64,000 nucleotides of DNA, taken from contig NZ_CP137761.1 of NCBI RefSeq assembly GCF_033449965.1, positions 4,491,001 through 4,555,000 on the forward strand, in the 5' to 3' direction. The notes under the pieces were generated by a model. The model did no database searches. It was not told the origin of the DNA and saw nothing but the letters and a program-made list of their open reading frames with translations. The position numbers and the translations under genes were made by a program. This document shows positions 1-8,832 of this stretch, piece after piece (position 1 is the stretch's first letter; each line of letters starts with the position of its first letter). This stretch comes from Bacillus sp. T3. Its GTDB lineage: Bacteria > Bacillota > Bacilli > Bacillales > Cytobacillaceae.

Positions 1-122
1 ACGTGTTACTCACCCGTCCGCCGCTGATATCAGGGAGCAAGCTCCCATCAATCCGCTCGACTTGCATGTATTAGGCACGCCGCCAGCGTTCGTCCTGAGC
101 CAGGATCAAACTCTCCAAGAAA
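1..122 (-). rRNA. 16S rRNA, 5' end (partial)
   Basis: Read on the minus strand, this is the conserved start of bacterial 16S rRNA: the GAGTTTGATCCTGGCTCAG primer site followed by the universal helices and the first variable region. The gene runs off the left edge, so only about the first 120 bases are here. The V1 loop (GGGAGCTTGCTCCC) is of Bacillus type. The mature 5' end is estimated from the usual distance to the GAGTTTGAT box. It lies downstream of a strong promoter at 261-289. Confidence 0.97.
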
Positions 123-260
123 GTTGATTTAGCTCGTTTTAAAACGTTGGCTCATGTTTTCTATTATTATAGAAGAAACATGATTATTATTGTTTGTTGA
201 CGTTTGTTTGTTTAGTTTTCAAAGAACAATTTATTATGTCCGTCAGAAGCGAACTTTACT

Positions 261-289
261 AGTATACCTTGCTAACAAATCAATGTCAA
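261..289 (-). promoter_or_regulatory. rrn promoter
   Basis: On the minus strand there is TTGACA, a 17-base spacer and TATACT, a near-consensus sigma-A promoter about 140 bases upstream of the 16S start. Strong hexamers with 17-base spacing are typical of Bacillus rrn promoters. The transcript would begin near 254 and include a leader before mature 16S. Confidence 0.85.
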
Positions 290-299
290 CAACTTTTTT

Positions 300-590
300 A
301 AGTTATTAATAATTGTTAATTGTTTCGTAAGGCTGTTTTTCTATAATACCTTCATAACCAAAATAAATCAACATGTTTTTCAATATTTTTTTCCTCTAAT
401 TTTTTCCATTTGTTCATAATAAATATGTCTGTTGAGCTATAGTAATAAGCTTCGCACAATTTGCCCTGTCACTTCAAAAAACTTCCCGTGACTGGCAACT
501 TCACAGAATCACACTATTTTCACCCAACTTTAATACAACCAAGCGTTCTTTAATAAACCACATCCACCTTCTTACTACTATATAATAGAA
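300..590. other. intergenic spacer without a visible gene
   Basis: AT-rich spacer between the rrn promoter and the ptsG terminator. I see no reading frame with a ribosome binding site, no tRNA and no clear second rrn promoter. It separates the divergently placed rRNA control region from the end of ptsG. Confidence 0.5.
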
Positions 591-622
591 AAAACCGAAC
601 TCAGTTTGAAATGAGTTCGGTC
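591..622 (-). terminator. ptsG terminator
   Basis: On the minus strand ACCGAACTCA pairs with TGAGTTCGGT around a short loop and is followed by a T-run. It lies directly after the ptsG stop codon. Confidence 0.85.
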
Positions 623-634
623 TTAGTTGAATGA

Positions 635-2657
635 TTACTTAGTAATCGAAATGATATTTTCTTCTTTTAAGTTTACTGTTCCTTGTTTTTTAACAACAAC
701 TGTTTCACCTGCATCAAGGTTTGTGAAAACAATTGGTGTAATGATCGAAGGAGCATTTTGTTTTATAAACTCTAAATCAACCTTCAATAACGGTTGGCCT
801 TTTACAACACGGTCATTTTCTGAAACCAATGCCTCGAAACCTTGACCTTTTAGATTAACTGTATCAATACCAACATGGATAAGGATTTCTCTTCCACCAT
901 CAGAAAGAATACCAATCGCATGCTTTGTAGGGAATAGGTTTACAATTTTACCATCAACAGGTGATACGATTGTACCTTCTGAAGGGATAATTGCAAATCC
1001 ATCACCCATCATTTTACCAGAGAATACTGCATCAGGAACTTCAGTTATTGGTTTAATTTCACCTTTGATTGGAGAAATAATTGTATCTTCTTTTTTTGCA
1101 CCAGTTTGAGCAGTTGCTTGTGCTGTTGGAGCTGCTGTAGCTGGTTTCGGTTTTTTACCACTAATGATATCTTTCATTTGACCTTTTATTGTTTCAGATC
1201 GAGGTCCGAAAATTGCCTGAATGTTATTACCTACTTCAAGAACACCTGCAGCACCTAGTTTTTTCAAACGATCTTTATCAACATTTTTTACATCTTTTAC
1301 AGATACACGAAGACGTGTAATACAAGCATCTAAGTGAGCAATATTTTCTTGTCCACCCATAGCCTCAAGAATGTTGTAAGGAAGATCACTTGTTTGTCCA
1401 GTTGCCGGGCCTTCTTCTTCTTCAGTTAGTTCACGACCTGGAGTTTTAAGATCAAATTTACGGATTGCAAAACGGAATCCGAAGTAATAAACAACCGCAA
1501 ATGCTAAACCTACTGGAATAACTAACCAAGCATGTGTTTGTGGGTTAATTAGACCAAATAGAATATAGTCAATTAAACCACCAGAGAATGTCATACCAAT
1601 TTTAACATCTAAAAGATGCATGATCATGAATGAGAATCCAGCAAAAACAGCATGAATTCCAAAAAGGATTGGAGCTACGAATAAGAATGAAAACTCGATT
1701 GGCTCAGTAATACCAGTAAGGAATGATGTTAAACCAGCTGAAGCCATTAAACCACCAACAAAAACCTTCTTTTCTGGACGAGCTTCGTGGTAGATCGCTA
1801 ATGCTGCTGCTGGTAATCCGAACATCATGAATGGGAATTTACCAGTCATGAATGTACCTGCTGTTAAGTTTTGAACATTATCAGAGATTTGCGCCATGAA
1901 TATACGCTGATCACCGCGAACAACTTCTCCTGCTTTTGTTACATATTCACCAAATTCATACCAGAATGGTGAGTAGAAAATGTGATGTAAACCAAATGGG
2001 ATTAATGAACGCTCAATAACACCAAAGATAAAAGCAGATAGTGTTAAGTTTGCGTGTACCATGTTATGAGAAAATGCATTTAGGCCTGATTGAATCGGCG
2101 GCCAAATAACTAACATTACAAGACCTAATAAAACTGCAGATCCAGCAGTTACGATTGGAACAAAACGTTTCCCTGCAAAGAATCCTAAATAAGATGGTAA
2201 TTCAATTTCATAGAAACGATTGTACAAGGATGCTGCGACGATACCGACGATAATACCACCAAACACACCAGTTTGTAATGTTGAAATACCTAGTACAGTT
2301 GCATGACCAACATCGCCTTCTTGAATACCTAAAACTGTACCCATTGTAACGTTCATAATGAGGTATCCAATAATAGCAGCTAGTCCAGCTGTTCCTTCAC
2401 CGCCAGCTAAACCAACAGCAACTCCCACCGCAAATAGCAATGCCAAGTTTCCGAATACAATGTCCCCAGCGTTTTGCATGACAGAAGCAACCATTTCGAC
2501 GCCGCCGTTTCCTAAAAACGGAGCTAATTCAATTAAGGTTGGATTTCGAAGCGCTGCACCAAGTGCAAGCAGGATACCAGCTGCTGGTAGAAGTGCAACC
2601 TGGCAACATTAATGCTTTACCAACTTTTTGTAATACACCAAAAGCCTTTTTAAACAT
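635..2657 (-). CDS. ptsG: PTS glucose transporter EIICBA (frameshifted in this sequence)
   Basis: Phosphotransferase-system permease that imports glucose and phosphorylates it during transport. Domain order is EIIC (membrane, first about 400 residues), EIIB (active Cys in LDACITRLRV) and EIIA (His in ILIHVGIDTV). The start is the ATG at 2657, behind a GGAGGTT site. From there the frame reads MFKKAFGVLQKVGKALMLP, then needs removal of one base near 2593-2597 to continue in the long downstream frame that opens at about 2494. With that base removed the gene has 674 codons, the normal length. The extra base sits in a GG doublet, so a consensus error is the simplest explanation. The leader carries a RAT site and terminator, and the antiterminator gene glcT lies just upstream in the same direction. 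Confidence 0.9.
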
Positions 2658-2719
2658 AATATAACCTCCAATTTTGTTTATTTACTCATTAACCGCTTAC
2701 AAGCATTGCAAAATAAAAA

Positions 2720-2810
2720 GGCATGAGGAAAGGAGTGTAAAAGAAAACAAAAGCTTAAGGATAGGTTACCCAAAAACTCTTATTTCAATTACCCTTCTTT
2801 ACTCATGCCT
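2720..2810 (-). terminator. ptsG leader terminator (attenuator)
   Basis: On the minus strand AGGCATGAG (2802-2810) is perfectly complementary to CTCATGCCT (2720-2728), which runs into TTTTTATTTT. The stem is 9 bp with a long internal region. Its 5' arm overlaps the 3' part of the RAT site, the arrangement expected for GlcT-controlled antitermination in front of ptsG. Confidence 0.75.
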
Positions 2811-2828
2811 GATCGAATCAGTAACACG
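2807..2828 (-). promoter_or_regulatory. RAT, ribonucleic antiterminator for GlcT
   Basis: Minus-strand CGTGTTACTGATTCGATCAGGC matches the GTTACTG...TTCG...CAGGC pattern of RAT sites bound by BglG/GlcT-family RNA-binding proteins. It overlaps the terminator stem in the leader between glcT and ptsG. Binding of dimeric GlcT when glucose is present would block the terminator. Confidence 0.75.
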
Positions 2829-2850
2829 TAAAAAAATGATAATGACAGTA

Positions 2851-3690
2851 TTATTTAATTTTCTTTTGTAGTCGCTGCAAATGCATTGTTAAATAGACTG
2901 CTTCTGCATCGAATACTGGTTTTGATAATGCTTGTTGTAAAACTTTAATGAGCTTCCAAGAGAGATTGTAACACACTGGATACTCCTCTTTCAAGAGGGA
3001 AGATATTTTTTCTGGTTCTTCAACCCGTTCTCCATTTTTTACACGTTCAATTGTGTAACGAAGATGGCGGACCAGTCTGGTGTAATCAATGCTATCTTTA
3101 TTTATTTTTATTTTTAATTGTTCCTCAATCATATTGACTAATTTAGTCACGACCTGTGAGTCATAATTTACCTCTGAGAGTTCCCGATTCATTACAGAGC
3201 TGTGAATATGGAGTGCTATAAAACCCATTTCACCCTCGGGTAAGCGAATACCTGTTTTTGAGGAAATATGGTCTACTACTTCCTGTGCAATTCTATATTC
3301 AAATGGATAGAGAGTCTTTGTCTCAACTAAGAAGGGATTTCTTATTTCCATACCACTTGAAATTCGATTGAAAGTAAACATAAGGTGATCAGTTAATGCG
3401 ACATGAATATGCTCATTAAGGGGGGCATTGGCTTTTGTTTTAATTAAATCAATTGCCGAGATAATAACTTCATGCATTTCACTATCAATAAACGGAAGGA
3501 GCTTTATATAGTCTTCCTGTTCCTTCTCATTTTTTAAAACAAAGAGTTTTTCAACAGAATTCGTATCAATCAAATCGCCTTGCTTTCGGTTAAAGCCAAC
3601 CCCCTTGCCGATAATTACTACTTCACCAAAGGAGGAGTGTGACGCAATTAGAACATTGTTATTAAGAATCTTTCCTACCTCTACCCTCAT
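2851..3690 (-). CDS. glcT: GlcT, BglG-family transcription antiterminator
   Basis: RNA-binding antiterminator that switches on ptsG when glucose is transported. The order is an N-terminal co-antiterminator RNA-binding domain (MRVEVGKILNNNVLIA...) and two PTS regulation domains with conserved histidines (for example ALHIHSS and LTMHLQ near the end). I place the start at the ATG at 3690, because an AGGAGAGG ribosome site lies 4-5 bases before it. The upstream in-frame ATG at 3711 has no such site. This gives 279 residues, normal for the family. The gene is followed by the RAT/terminator leader of ptsG, so regulator and target are adjacent. Confidence 0.92.
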   Translation of the reverse strand: MRVEVGKILNNNVLIASHSSFGEVVIIGKGVGFNRKQGDLIDTNSVEKLFVLKNEKEQEDYIKLLPFIDSEMHEVIISAIDLIKTKANAPLNEHIHVALTDHLMFTFNRISSGMEIRNPFLVETKTLYPFEYRIAQEVVDHISSKTGIRLPEGEMGFIALHIHSSVMNRELSEVNYDSQVVTKLVNMIEEQLKIKINKDSIDYTRLVRHLRYTIERVKNGERVEEPEKISSLLKEEYPVCYNLSWKLIKVLQQALSKPVFDAEAVYLTMHLQRLQKKIK

Positions 3691-3710
3691 TACCTCTCCT
3701 CTTTTCGACA

Positions 3711-3727
3711 TAATACGACTCGTATTA
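3711..3727. promoter_or_regulatory. 17-bp perfect palindrome upstream of glcT
   Basis: TAATACGACTCGTATTA is a perfect inverted repeat of 8 bp around one central base, ending 20 bases before the glcT start. Position and symmetry fit an operator for a dimeric regulator, but I cannot name the protein. Confidence 0.4.
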
Positions 3728-3814
3728 ACATATTAACCGCGGCTTAATTTTTAGTCAATGAAAAGATGCAAGCGAATACAATTAGAATAAATCCTTTTAG
3801 TTATGATGTCCATA

Positions 3815-3846
3815 ATAAAAAAAGACCATGAATAATCATGGCCTTC
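3815..3846 (-). terminator. pbuG terminator
   Basis: Minus-strand hairpin GGCCATGA/TCATGGTC followed by TTTTTTTATTAT, just after the pbuG stop codon. Confidence 0.8.
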
Positions 3847-3860
3847 TACAGTCAAACTAC

Positions 3861-5192
3861 CTATTCTTTTAAGAAAATAAAGTATAAAACAAAGATGACG
3901 AAGAACATGTACATGATTGGGTGAATGTCTTTTCTTTTACCGCTCATGATCATAGTGATTGGATAGAAAATAAATCCTACCGCAATACCTGTTGCAATAC
4001 TATAAGTAAGTGGCATTGCAATCATTGTTAAGAATGAAGGGACTGCTATTTCAAAACGAGACCATTTAATTTCTGCAAGTGATGATACCATCAATACCCC
4101 AACGATCACTAAAGCGGCTGATGTAACTGGAGCAGTAATAACTGATAGTAACGGGAAGAAGAACAGTGAAAGCAAGAAAAATCCAGCTGTAACCAATGCC
4201 GCAAATCCTGATCTTGCACCAGCAGCAACCCCTGCAGATGATTCAATATATGAAGTAGTTGTCGATGTACCAAATATTGAACCTACAAGTGATGCAATCG
4301 AGTCTGCTAACAAAGCTTTACCAGCATTCGGAAGCTTGTTGTCTTTCATCAAGCCTGCTTGATTTGCAACAGCCACTAATGTACCAGCATTATCAAAGAA
4401 ATCAACAAATAGGAAAGTAAGAATAATCACCAGCATTTCAGAGGTATAGAAAGAGCTATCTCCAAACGATGTAAAAACAGCACCAAAAGTAGGTTTAATA
4501 CTTGGAATTGTATCCACCACTTTAGTTGGGATTTCAATTAAATTGAAAATCATCCCCACAATTGCCGTAATGATCATCCCGTAAAAGACACCGCCATTAA
4601 TTCGACGCGTCATAAAAATAACTGTAATCACGATACCAAAGATTGCTAGCAATGTATTACCGTTTGTTAAATCACCTAAACCAACTAAAGTTGCATCGTT
4701 ATTAACAATAATTCCAGCATTTTTTAGTCCGATAAATGTTATAAATAAACCGATACCAGCTCCAACCGCATGCTTTAATTCAACTGGTATAGCATTAATT
4801 AATTTTTCACGAAGACCTGTTAAGGTTAAAAGCAAGAAGAATACACTTGAAATTAGAACTGCACCCAGTGCATGCTGCCAAGGGATACCGCTACCTAAAA
4901 CGACTGTGTATGCAAAAAACGCATTTAAACCCATACCTGGTGCTAGTGCAATTGGGAATCTTCCTAAAAGCCCCATCATTATCGAACCAACCGCAGCAGC
5001 AAGTGCTGTTGCTACAAAGACCGCTCCATGGTCCATTCTTAATGCATCAGGTAAATCAGGAATAGTTGAAAGTGTTAAAGTAATCGGGTTAACGACCAAA
5101 ATATAAGCCATTGCTAAAAATGTTGTAAGTCCACCTAAAAACTCACGGCGATAATTCGTACCAAGCTCTTCAAACTGAAAAAACTTTTTCAA
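3861..5192 (-). CDS. pbuG: guanine/hypoxanthine permease, NCS2 AzgA-type
   Basis: Membrane transporter of the NCS2 family that takes up hypoxanthine and guanine. The 443-residue protein has a dozen or more hydrophobic segments and signature stretches such as FLTTFLAMAYILVVNP near the N-terminus, PGMGLNAFFAYTVV and LFVDFFDNAGTLV. The ATG at 5192 follows an AGGAGGAAAAC site. A guanine riboswitch with its own terminator lies upstream on the same strand, which supports a purine substrate. Together with guaA, which has the same kind of riboswitch, it forms a salvage/synthesis pair that should be switched off when guanine is plentiful. Confidence 0.92.
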   Translation of the reverse strand: MKKFFQFEELGTNYRREFLGGLTTFLAMAYILVVNPITLTLSTIPDLPDALRMDHGAVFVATALAAAVGSIMMGLLGRFPIALAPGMGLNAFFAYTVVLGSGIPWQHALGAVLISSVFFLLLTLTGLREKLINAIPVELKHAVGAGIGLFITFIGLKNAGIIVNNDATLVGLGDLTNGNTLLAIFGIVITVIFMTRRINGGVFYGMIITAIVGMIFNLIEIPTKVVDTIPSIKPTFGAVFTSFGDSSFYTSEMLVIILTFLFVDFFDNAGTLVAVANQAGLMKDNKLPNAGKALLADSIASLVGSIFGTSTTTSYIESSAGVAAGARSGFAALVTAGFFLLSLFFFPLLSVITAPVTSAALVIVGVLMVSSLAEIKWSRFEIAVPSFLTMIAMPLTYSIATGIAVGFIFYPITMIMSGKRKDIHPIMYMFFVIFVLYFIFLKE

Positions 5193-5224
5193 TTGTTTTC
5201 CTCCTCATAATCTTTTCAGAAAAA

Positions 5225-5257
5225 TAAAAAATGCTCCGAGAGCGTCCTGGGAGCATT
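5225..5257 (-). terminator. riboswitch expression-platform terminator for pbuG
   Basis: Minus-strand AATGCTCC pairs with GGAGCATT and is followed by TTTTTTATTTTT, between the purine aptamer and the pbuG ribosome binding site. It is the off-state terminator of the riboswitch. Confidence 0.8.
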
Positions 5258-5333
5258 GACATGAGGTAGGTAAACAGGATAAGGAAAAAAGGATAGAATG
5301 ATGACATTAAACCCAATCCCTTATTACTCTTCC

Positions 5334-5400
5334 CTCGTAGTCAAGCTATTTACGGCAGCTCGGTAGAAACTCTTGGGCCTTATCCCCAATATTATACGAT
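5334..5400 (-). promoter_or_regulatory. guanine riboswitch (purine aptamer) of pbuG
   Basis: The minus strand shows the purine-riboswitch core in order: TATAAT, GGGATA-GGCCC, GTTTCTACC, GCCGTAAAT, TTGACTACG, closed by a P1 stem. The base that pairs with the ligand is C in GACTA, which indicates guanine/hypoxanthine and not adenine. Confidence 0.92.
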
Positions 5401-5461
5401 GGTAAATCATTTGTATTCTAAGCACTTTTTAATATTACTATACCAACATAACAACAGTCAA

Positions 5462-5497
5462 TAAAAAAAGCGAACATTTTATATGTCCGCTTTTTTA
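5462..5497 (-). terminator. guaA terminator
   Basis: Minus-strand GCGGACAT/ATGTTCGC hairpin (one G-U pair) followed by TTTTTTTATTG, 30 bases after the guaA stop codon. Confidence 0.85.
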
Positions 5498-5529
5498 TTG
5501 TTCGTATTTGTATTTTTTCGATTAAAGAC

Positions 5530-7082
5530 CTATTCCCACTCAATTGTTGCAGGTGGCTTGCTAGTAATATCGTAAACAACACGGTTAATATGGGCAACTT
5601 CATTGACAATTCTTGTCGAAATTGTTTCTAACACATCCCATGGAATGCGCGCCCAGTCTGATGTCATCCCGTCAATTGATGTTACGGCACGAATCCCGAT
5701 TGTGTAATCATACGTACGAGCATCGCCCATTACTCCGACGCTACGAATGTCAGGAAGCACAGTGAAGTACTGCCAAATATCACGGTCTAAGCCAGCCTTT
5801 TTAATTTCTTCTCGTAAAATCCAATCTGATTCACGAACAATCTCCAATTTATCTTCTGTGATAGCTCCTAAAACACGGATCCTAAACCAGGACCAGGGAA
5901 TGGCTGTCTCCATACAATATCATCTGGAATTCCTAGTTCAGTACCCAATGCACGAACTTCATCTTTAAACAAGGTATTTAATGGCTCAATCAAAGTGAAC
6001 TGCATATCTTCTGGAAGTCCGCCCACATTGTGGTGAGACTTAATCGTTTGTGCAGTAGCCGTTCCACTTTCAATGATATCTGTATAAAGTGTACCTTGTG
6101 CTAAGAAATCGATTCCCTTGAGCTTATGTGCTTCATCATCGAATACATAAATGAATTCGTTACCGATAATTTTCCGTTTCTGCTCAGGATCGGATACACC
6201 TTCTAATTTTGACATAAAGCGATCTCTTGCATCGACTTTGATAACGTTCATGTGGAAGCCTTCAGCAAAAGTTTTCATTACACTATCTGCTTCACCTTTC
6301 CGTAATAGACCGTGATCCACGAAAATACATGTTAATTGGTCCCCAATTGCTTTATGGATTAGCACAGCAACAACAGATGAATCAACGCCGCCACTCAATG
6401 CACATAAAACTTTTTTGTCGCCTACTAGTTCACGGATTTTTGTCATTTCGATATCAATGAAGTTTTCCATTGACCAGTTTGCTTCACAATTACAAACTCC
6501 AAATACAAAGTTCTTTAATAATTCATTTCCATACACTGAATGGCGAACTTCTGGATGGAATTGAACACCGTAAAATTTCCGATCTTCATTACTCATTGAT
6601 GAAATTGGGCAGCTAGGGCTCGTTACATCCACTGTAAATCCAGCAGGTGCTTCTGTTACCAGGTCTCCATGGCTCATCCAGACAACTTGCTCCTCTGGTA
6701 ACTTAGTGAATAAACGACTTTGTCTTTCTACCTTAATTTCTGCTTTTCCGTATTCTCTTTGCTTTGCTTGCTCTACTTTTCCACCTAAACTTACCGTCAT
6801 TAACTGCATCCCGTAACAAATACCGAGGATTGGTAAGCCTAATTCAAAAATTTTCTCATCGCAACGGAATGAATTTTCATCGTAAACACTGTTTGGTCCA
6901 CCAGAGAAAATAATTCCCTTTGGATTCATTGCTTTAATTTCCTCGGCTGTAATCGTATGTGGATGTAGTTCACTAAATACACCAAACTCACGAATACGGC
7001 GTGTAATCAATTGGTTATATTGGCTCCCGAAATCAAGCACAACAATTTTCTCTAAATCCTTAAACTCCGATTTTTTTACCAC
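5530..7082 (-). CDS. guaA: GMP synthase, glutamine-hydrolysing (frameshifted in this sequence)
   Basis: Converts XMP to GMP using ATP and glutamine, the last step of guanine nucleotide synthesis. Order: class I glutamine amidotransferase (Cys in GICYGMQ, HPE near FHPEVRH), ATP-pyrophosphatase with the P-loop SGGVDSS, and the C-terminal dimerisation domain ending PPATIEWE. The GTG at 7082 follows an AGAGGTG site. The frame breaks at about 5880: the motif FPGPGLG should continue as IRVLGAITEDK, and adding one base there joins both halves into 518 codons, the usual length. The missing base is in a two-base run, and guaA is normally needed for growth without guanine, so a sequencing error is likely. 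A guanine riboswitch controls it. Confidence 0.93.
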
Positions 7083-7138
7083 GATTGGACACCTCTTTAA
7101 ACTAAAGTAATCTTGCCTTTATATTTCCCCTAAATACT

Positions 7139-7192
7139 AAAAAAACCAGAATTCTCTCCCCTCGTTTTTCACAAAAAGCAGAATTCTAGTAT
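7139..7192 (-). terminator. riboswitch expression-platform terminator for guaA
   Basis: Minus-strand CTAGAATTCT and AGAATTCTGG form a stem followed by TTTTTTTAG, between the aptamer and the guaA start. It is less compact than the pbuG terminator. Confidence 0.65.
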
Positions 7193-7216
7193 AGGTGCAA
7201 ATATACTGTTTAATCT

Positions 7217-7290
7217 GCCTTCATAGTCAAATCATTTACGGTGATCTGGTAGAAACGTTCGAACCATATTTTCGAGTGTATATGAAGGTA
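7217..7290 (-). promoter_or_regulatory. guanine riboswitch (purine aptamer) of guaA
   Basis: Minus strand: P1 TACCTTCATA pairs with TATGAAGGC; between them are GTTTCTACC, ACCGTAAAT and TTGACTATG. C in GACTATG marks guanine specificity. The aptamer lies about 135 bases upstream of the guaA GTG. Confidence 0.93.
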
Positions 7291-7514
7291 TAATAATTAG
7301 TTCCCAGATTATTTTATCAGTACAATATTTTTCAGGTCAAGCAATTGTCAACTATATTAATTTTTTCCATACTTATCAGTCTTCATTTTTACAGAAATAG
7401 TTTCCCTGATTATACCAATTCGAGTTCTCTCTATACTGTAATTTTCTCTAACACAAAATTCGAAATAATGGTAATATTATGTTATCCGATTATTTAATTT
7501 TGGAGGGGTAGGCT

Positions 7515-7769
7515 TTGAATAAGTACCTATTTATCACGACTAGAACAGAAAATTTTGATCCAGAGCAGATTCCTGCCCATTATGAGTATCTTAGCCGCTT
7601 AAAAAAAGAAAACAAATTAGAAATGTATGGACCATTTAGCGATGCTACTGGTGGGGCCTATATTATCCGGGCAGGATCTTATTCCGAAGCAAAGCGGATT
7701 GGCGAATTGGATCCTTTAATCAAAGCAGGTTGTTCCACGATTGTCGTTAAAGAATGGATGACGAAATAA
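7515..7769 (+). CDS. YciI-like protein
   Basis: An 84-residue protein of the YciI/dimeric alpha-beta barrel type. It has the family's hallmarks: an N-terminal strand ending in RTENFDPEQIPAHYEYL, a conserved GPFSDATGG turn and a basic/acidic helix (EAKRIGELDPLIKAG). The start is the TTG at 7515 behind a strong GGAGGGG site. The reaction is unknown; YciI proteins have been proposed as small enzymes on the basis of a conserved His-Asp pair. It is a single gene with its own terminator. Confidence 0.75.
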   Translation: MNKYLFITTRTENFDPEQIPAHYEYLSRLKKENKLEMYGPFSDATGGAYIIRAGSYSEAKRIGELDPLIKAGCSTIVVKEWMTK

Positions 7770-7804
7770 AAAAGATGCTTCCCAAAACGGGAACATCTTT
7801 TTTA
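7768..7804 (+). terminator. terminator after the YciI-like gene
   Basis: AAAAAAGATG-TTCCC, loop AAAA, GGGAA-CATCTTTTTT: a strong stem with A- and T-runs on both sides, so it may act in both directions (the next gene is convergent). Confidence 0.85.
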
Positions 7805-7852
7805 TTTGATATTGCATAGACTATTTAACTTATCAAATTTACACCGAATTAT

Positions 7853-8683
7853 TTATTTTTGATAGCTTACAGCTTGGCTTCCCATTTGAACCCAAGATGC
7901 TTCAAAACTATCTCTAGGAACGGAAGTATAGGATTGATCCGCTAGTGGATCGTTCAGATAAACATTCTGATCGTCATAGCCTACCACTAAAACACTGTGC
8001 TCTCGATACGTAATTTGAACCTCTCCAGATTGTGTATTCCATGTTGCAAACTCACTCTCAGGGAGTTGAGCAAATCTTGAATTCGTTATAACCCATACTG
8101 GTGAGCCTTCCTCTAACATATTGTATACAGATTCAATGCTTCCTCCAGATAAATCTACTATTCTACCAGGTAAATAGGTCTCTGCTAAATCTGCAATTGG
8201 ACCATGGTAAACTCCATATCCCGAATTTTCAAAGGTGTAAATATCTCCGACGAAGCCTTCATTTGGATTTCCTCTTAAACCATTTTGATCACGGAAAGGA
8301 ATAGTCTTAATTTCATTTGCAAGCGTCATTTTATCAACTGAGACACCCGCATACTGGAGCAGCATAGCCAGACTTGTCACTTCACATCCTCGTGCTAATT
8401 CAGGCAACTGCTGGATATGCGACACTCCATTTATCACGATTTTTCCATTCTGAACTTGGATTTCTGTCTCGGTTTGATTTGAATTCTGTATTTCATTTTC
8501 TTGAGATCCAGTTGAATTAGAATCAACCGTATCAGAAAGCTTTTGTTCTCCTTCAGTTACTTCTGTTATTTCATTACTATTTTCATTTGCATCTATAGTA
8601 GAGTCGGTTTTTTGGGCTTTTACATAACTAACGCTTATGAGAATTCCAACGACAAAGATTACGGAAAGAACTCTTAGTTTCAA
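7853..8683 (-). CDS. secreted C39-like cysteine peptidase family protein
   Basis: A 276-residue exported protein. It has an N-terminal hydrophobic signal segment (about residues 5-22, ending YVKAQ), a Ser/Thr/Glu-rich linker (about 25-75) and a papain-like C39_2 domain. Candidate catalytic residues are Cys in RGCEVTSLAML, His in YREHSVLVVGYDD and Asn/Asp in LNDPLADQ. The TTG at 8683 follows AGAGGGG. Related Bacillus proteins (YvpB type) are surface or secreted and of unclear substrate. It stands alone between two terminators. Confidence 0.82.
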   Translation of the reverse strand: MKLRVLSVIFVVGILISVSYVKAQKTDSTIDANENSNEITEVTEGEQKLSDTVDSNSTGSQENEIQNSNQTETEIQVQNGKIVINGVSHIQQLPELARGCEVTSLAMLLQYAGVSVDKMTLANEIKTIPFRDQNGLRGNPNEGFVGDIYTFENSGYGVYHGPIADLAETYLPGRIVDLSGGSIESVYNMLEEGSPVWVITNSRFAQLPESEFATWNTQSGEVQITYREHSVLVVGYDDQNVYLNDPLADQSYTSVPRDSFEASWVQMGSQAVSYQK

Positions 8684-8785
8684 TTGTTTTACCCCTCTCT
8701 ATTATTCTTCCATCTGTATATTTGGTAGCCTAATTATGACTGGGGTACCTTAAATGTTCCTTAAAAATGAGTCCATTACACATAA

Positions 8786-8814
8786 AAAGGCCACATCCAT
8801 TTGGAATGTGGCCC
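8786..8814 (-). terminator. terminator of the two-component operon
   Basis: Minus-strand GGCCACATTCC/GGATGTGGCC hairpin followed by TTTTTATG, immediately after the histidine kinase gene. Confidence 0.85.
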
Positions 8815-8832
8815 TTCATTTCATCTATTCAG

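Noticed and set aside
3711..3721. TAATACGACTC looks like the start of a T7 RNA polymerase promoter.
   Set aside because: Only the first half matches, it is part of a palindrome, and no T7-like polymerase or vector sequence is nearby.
5530..7082. True inactivation of guaA.
   Set aside because: A single missing base in a two-base run, with both halves otherwise perfectly conserved and similar breaks in several other genes, points to a consensus error.
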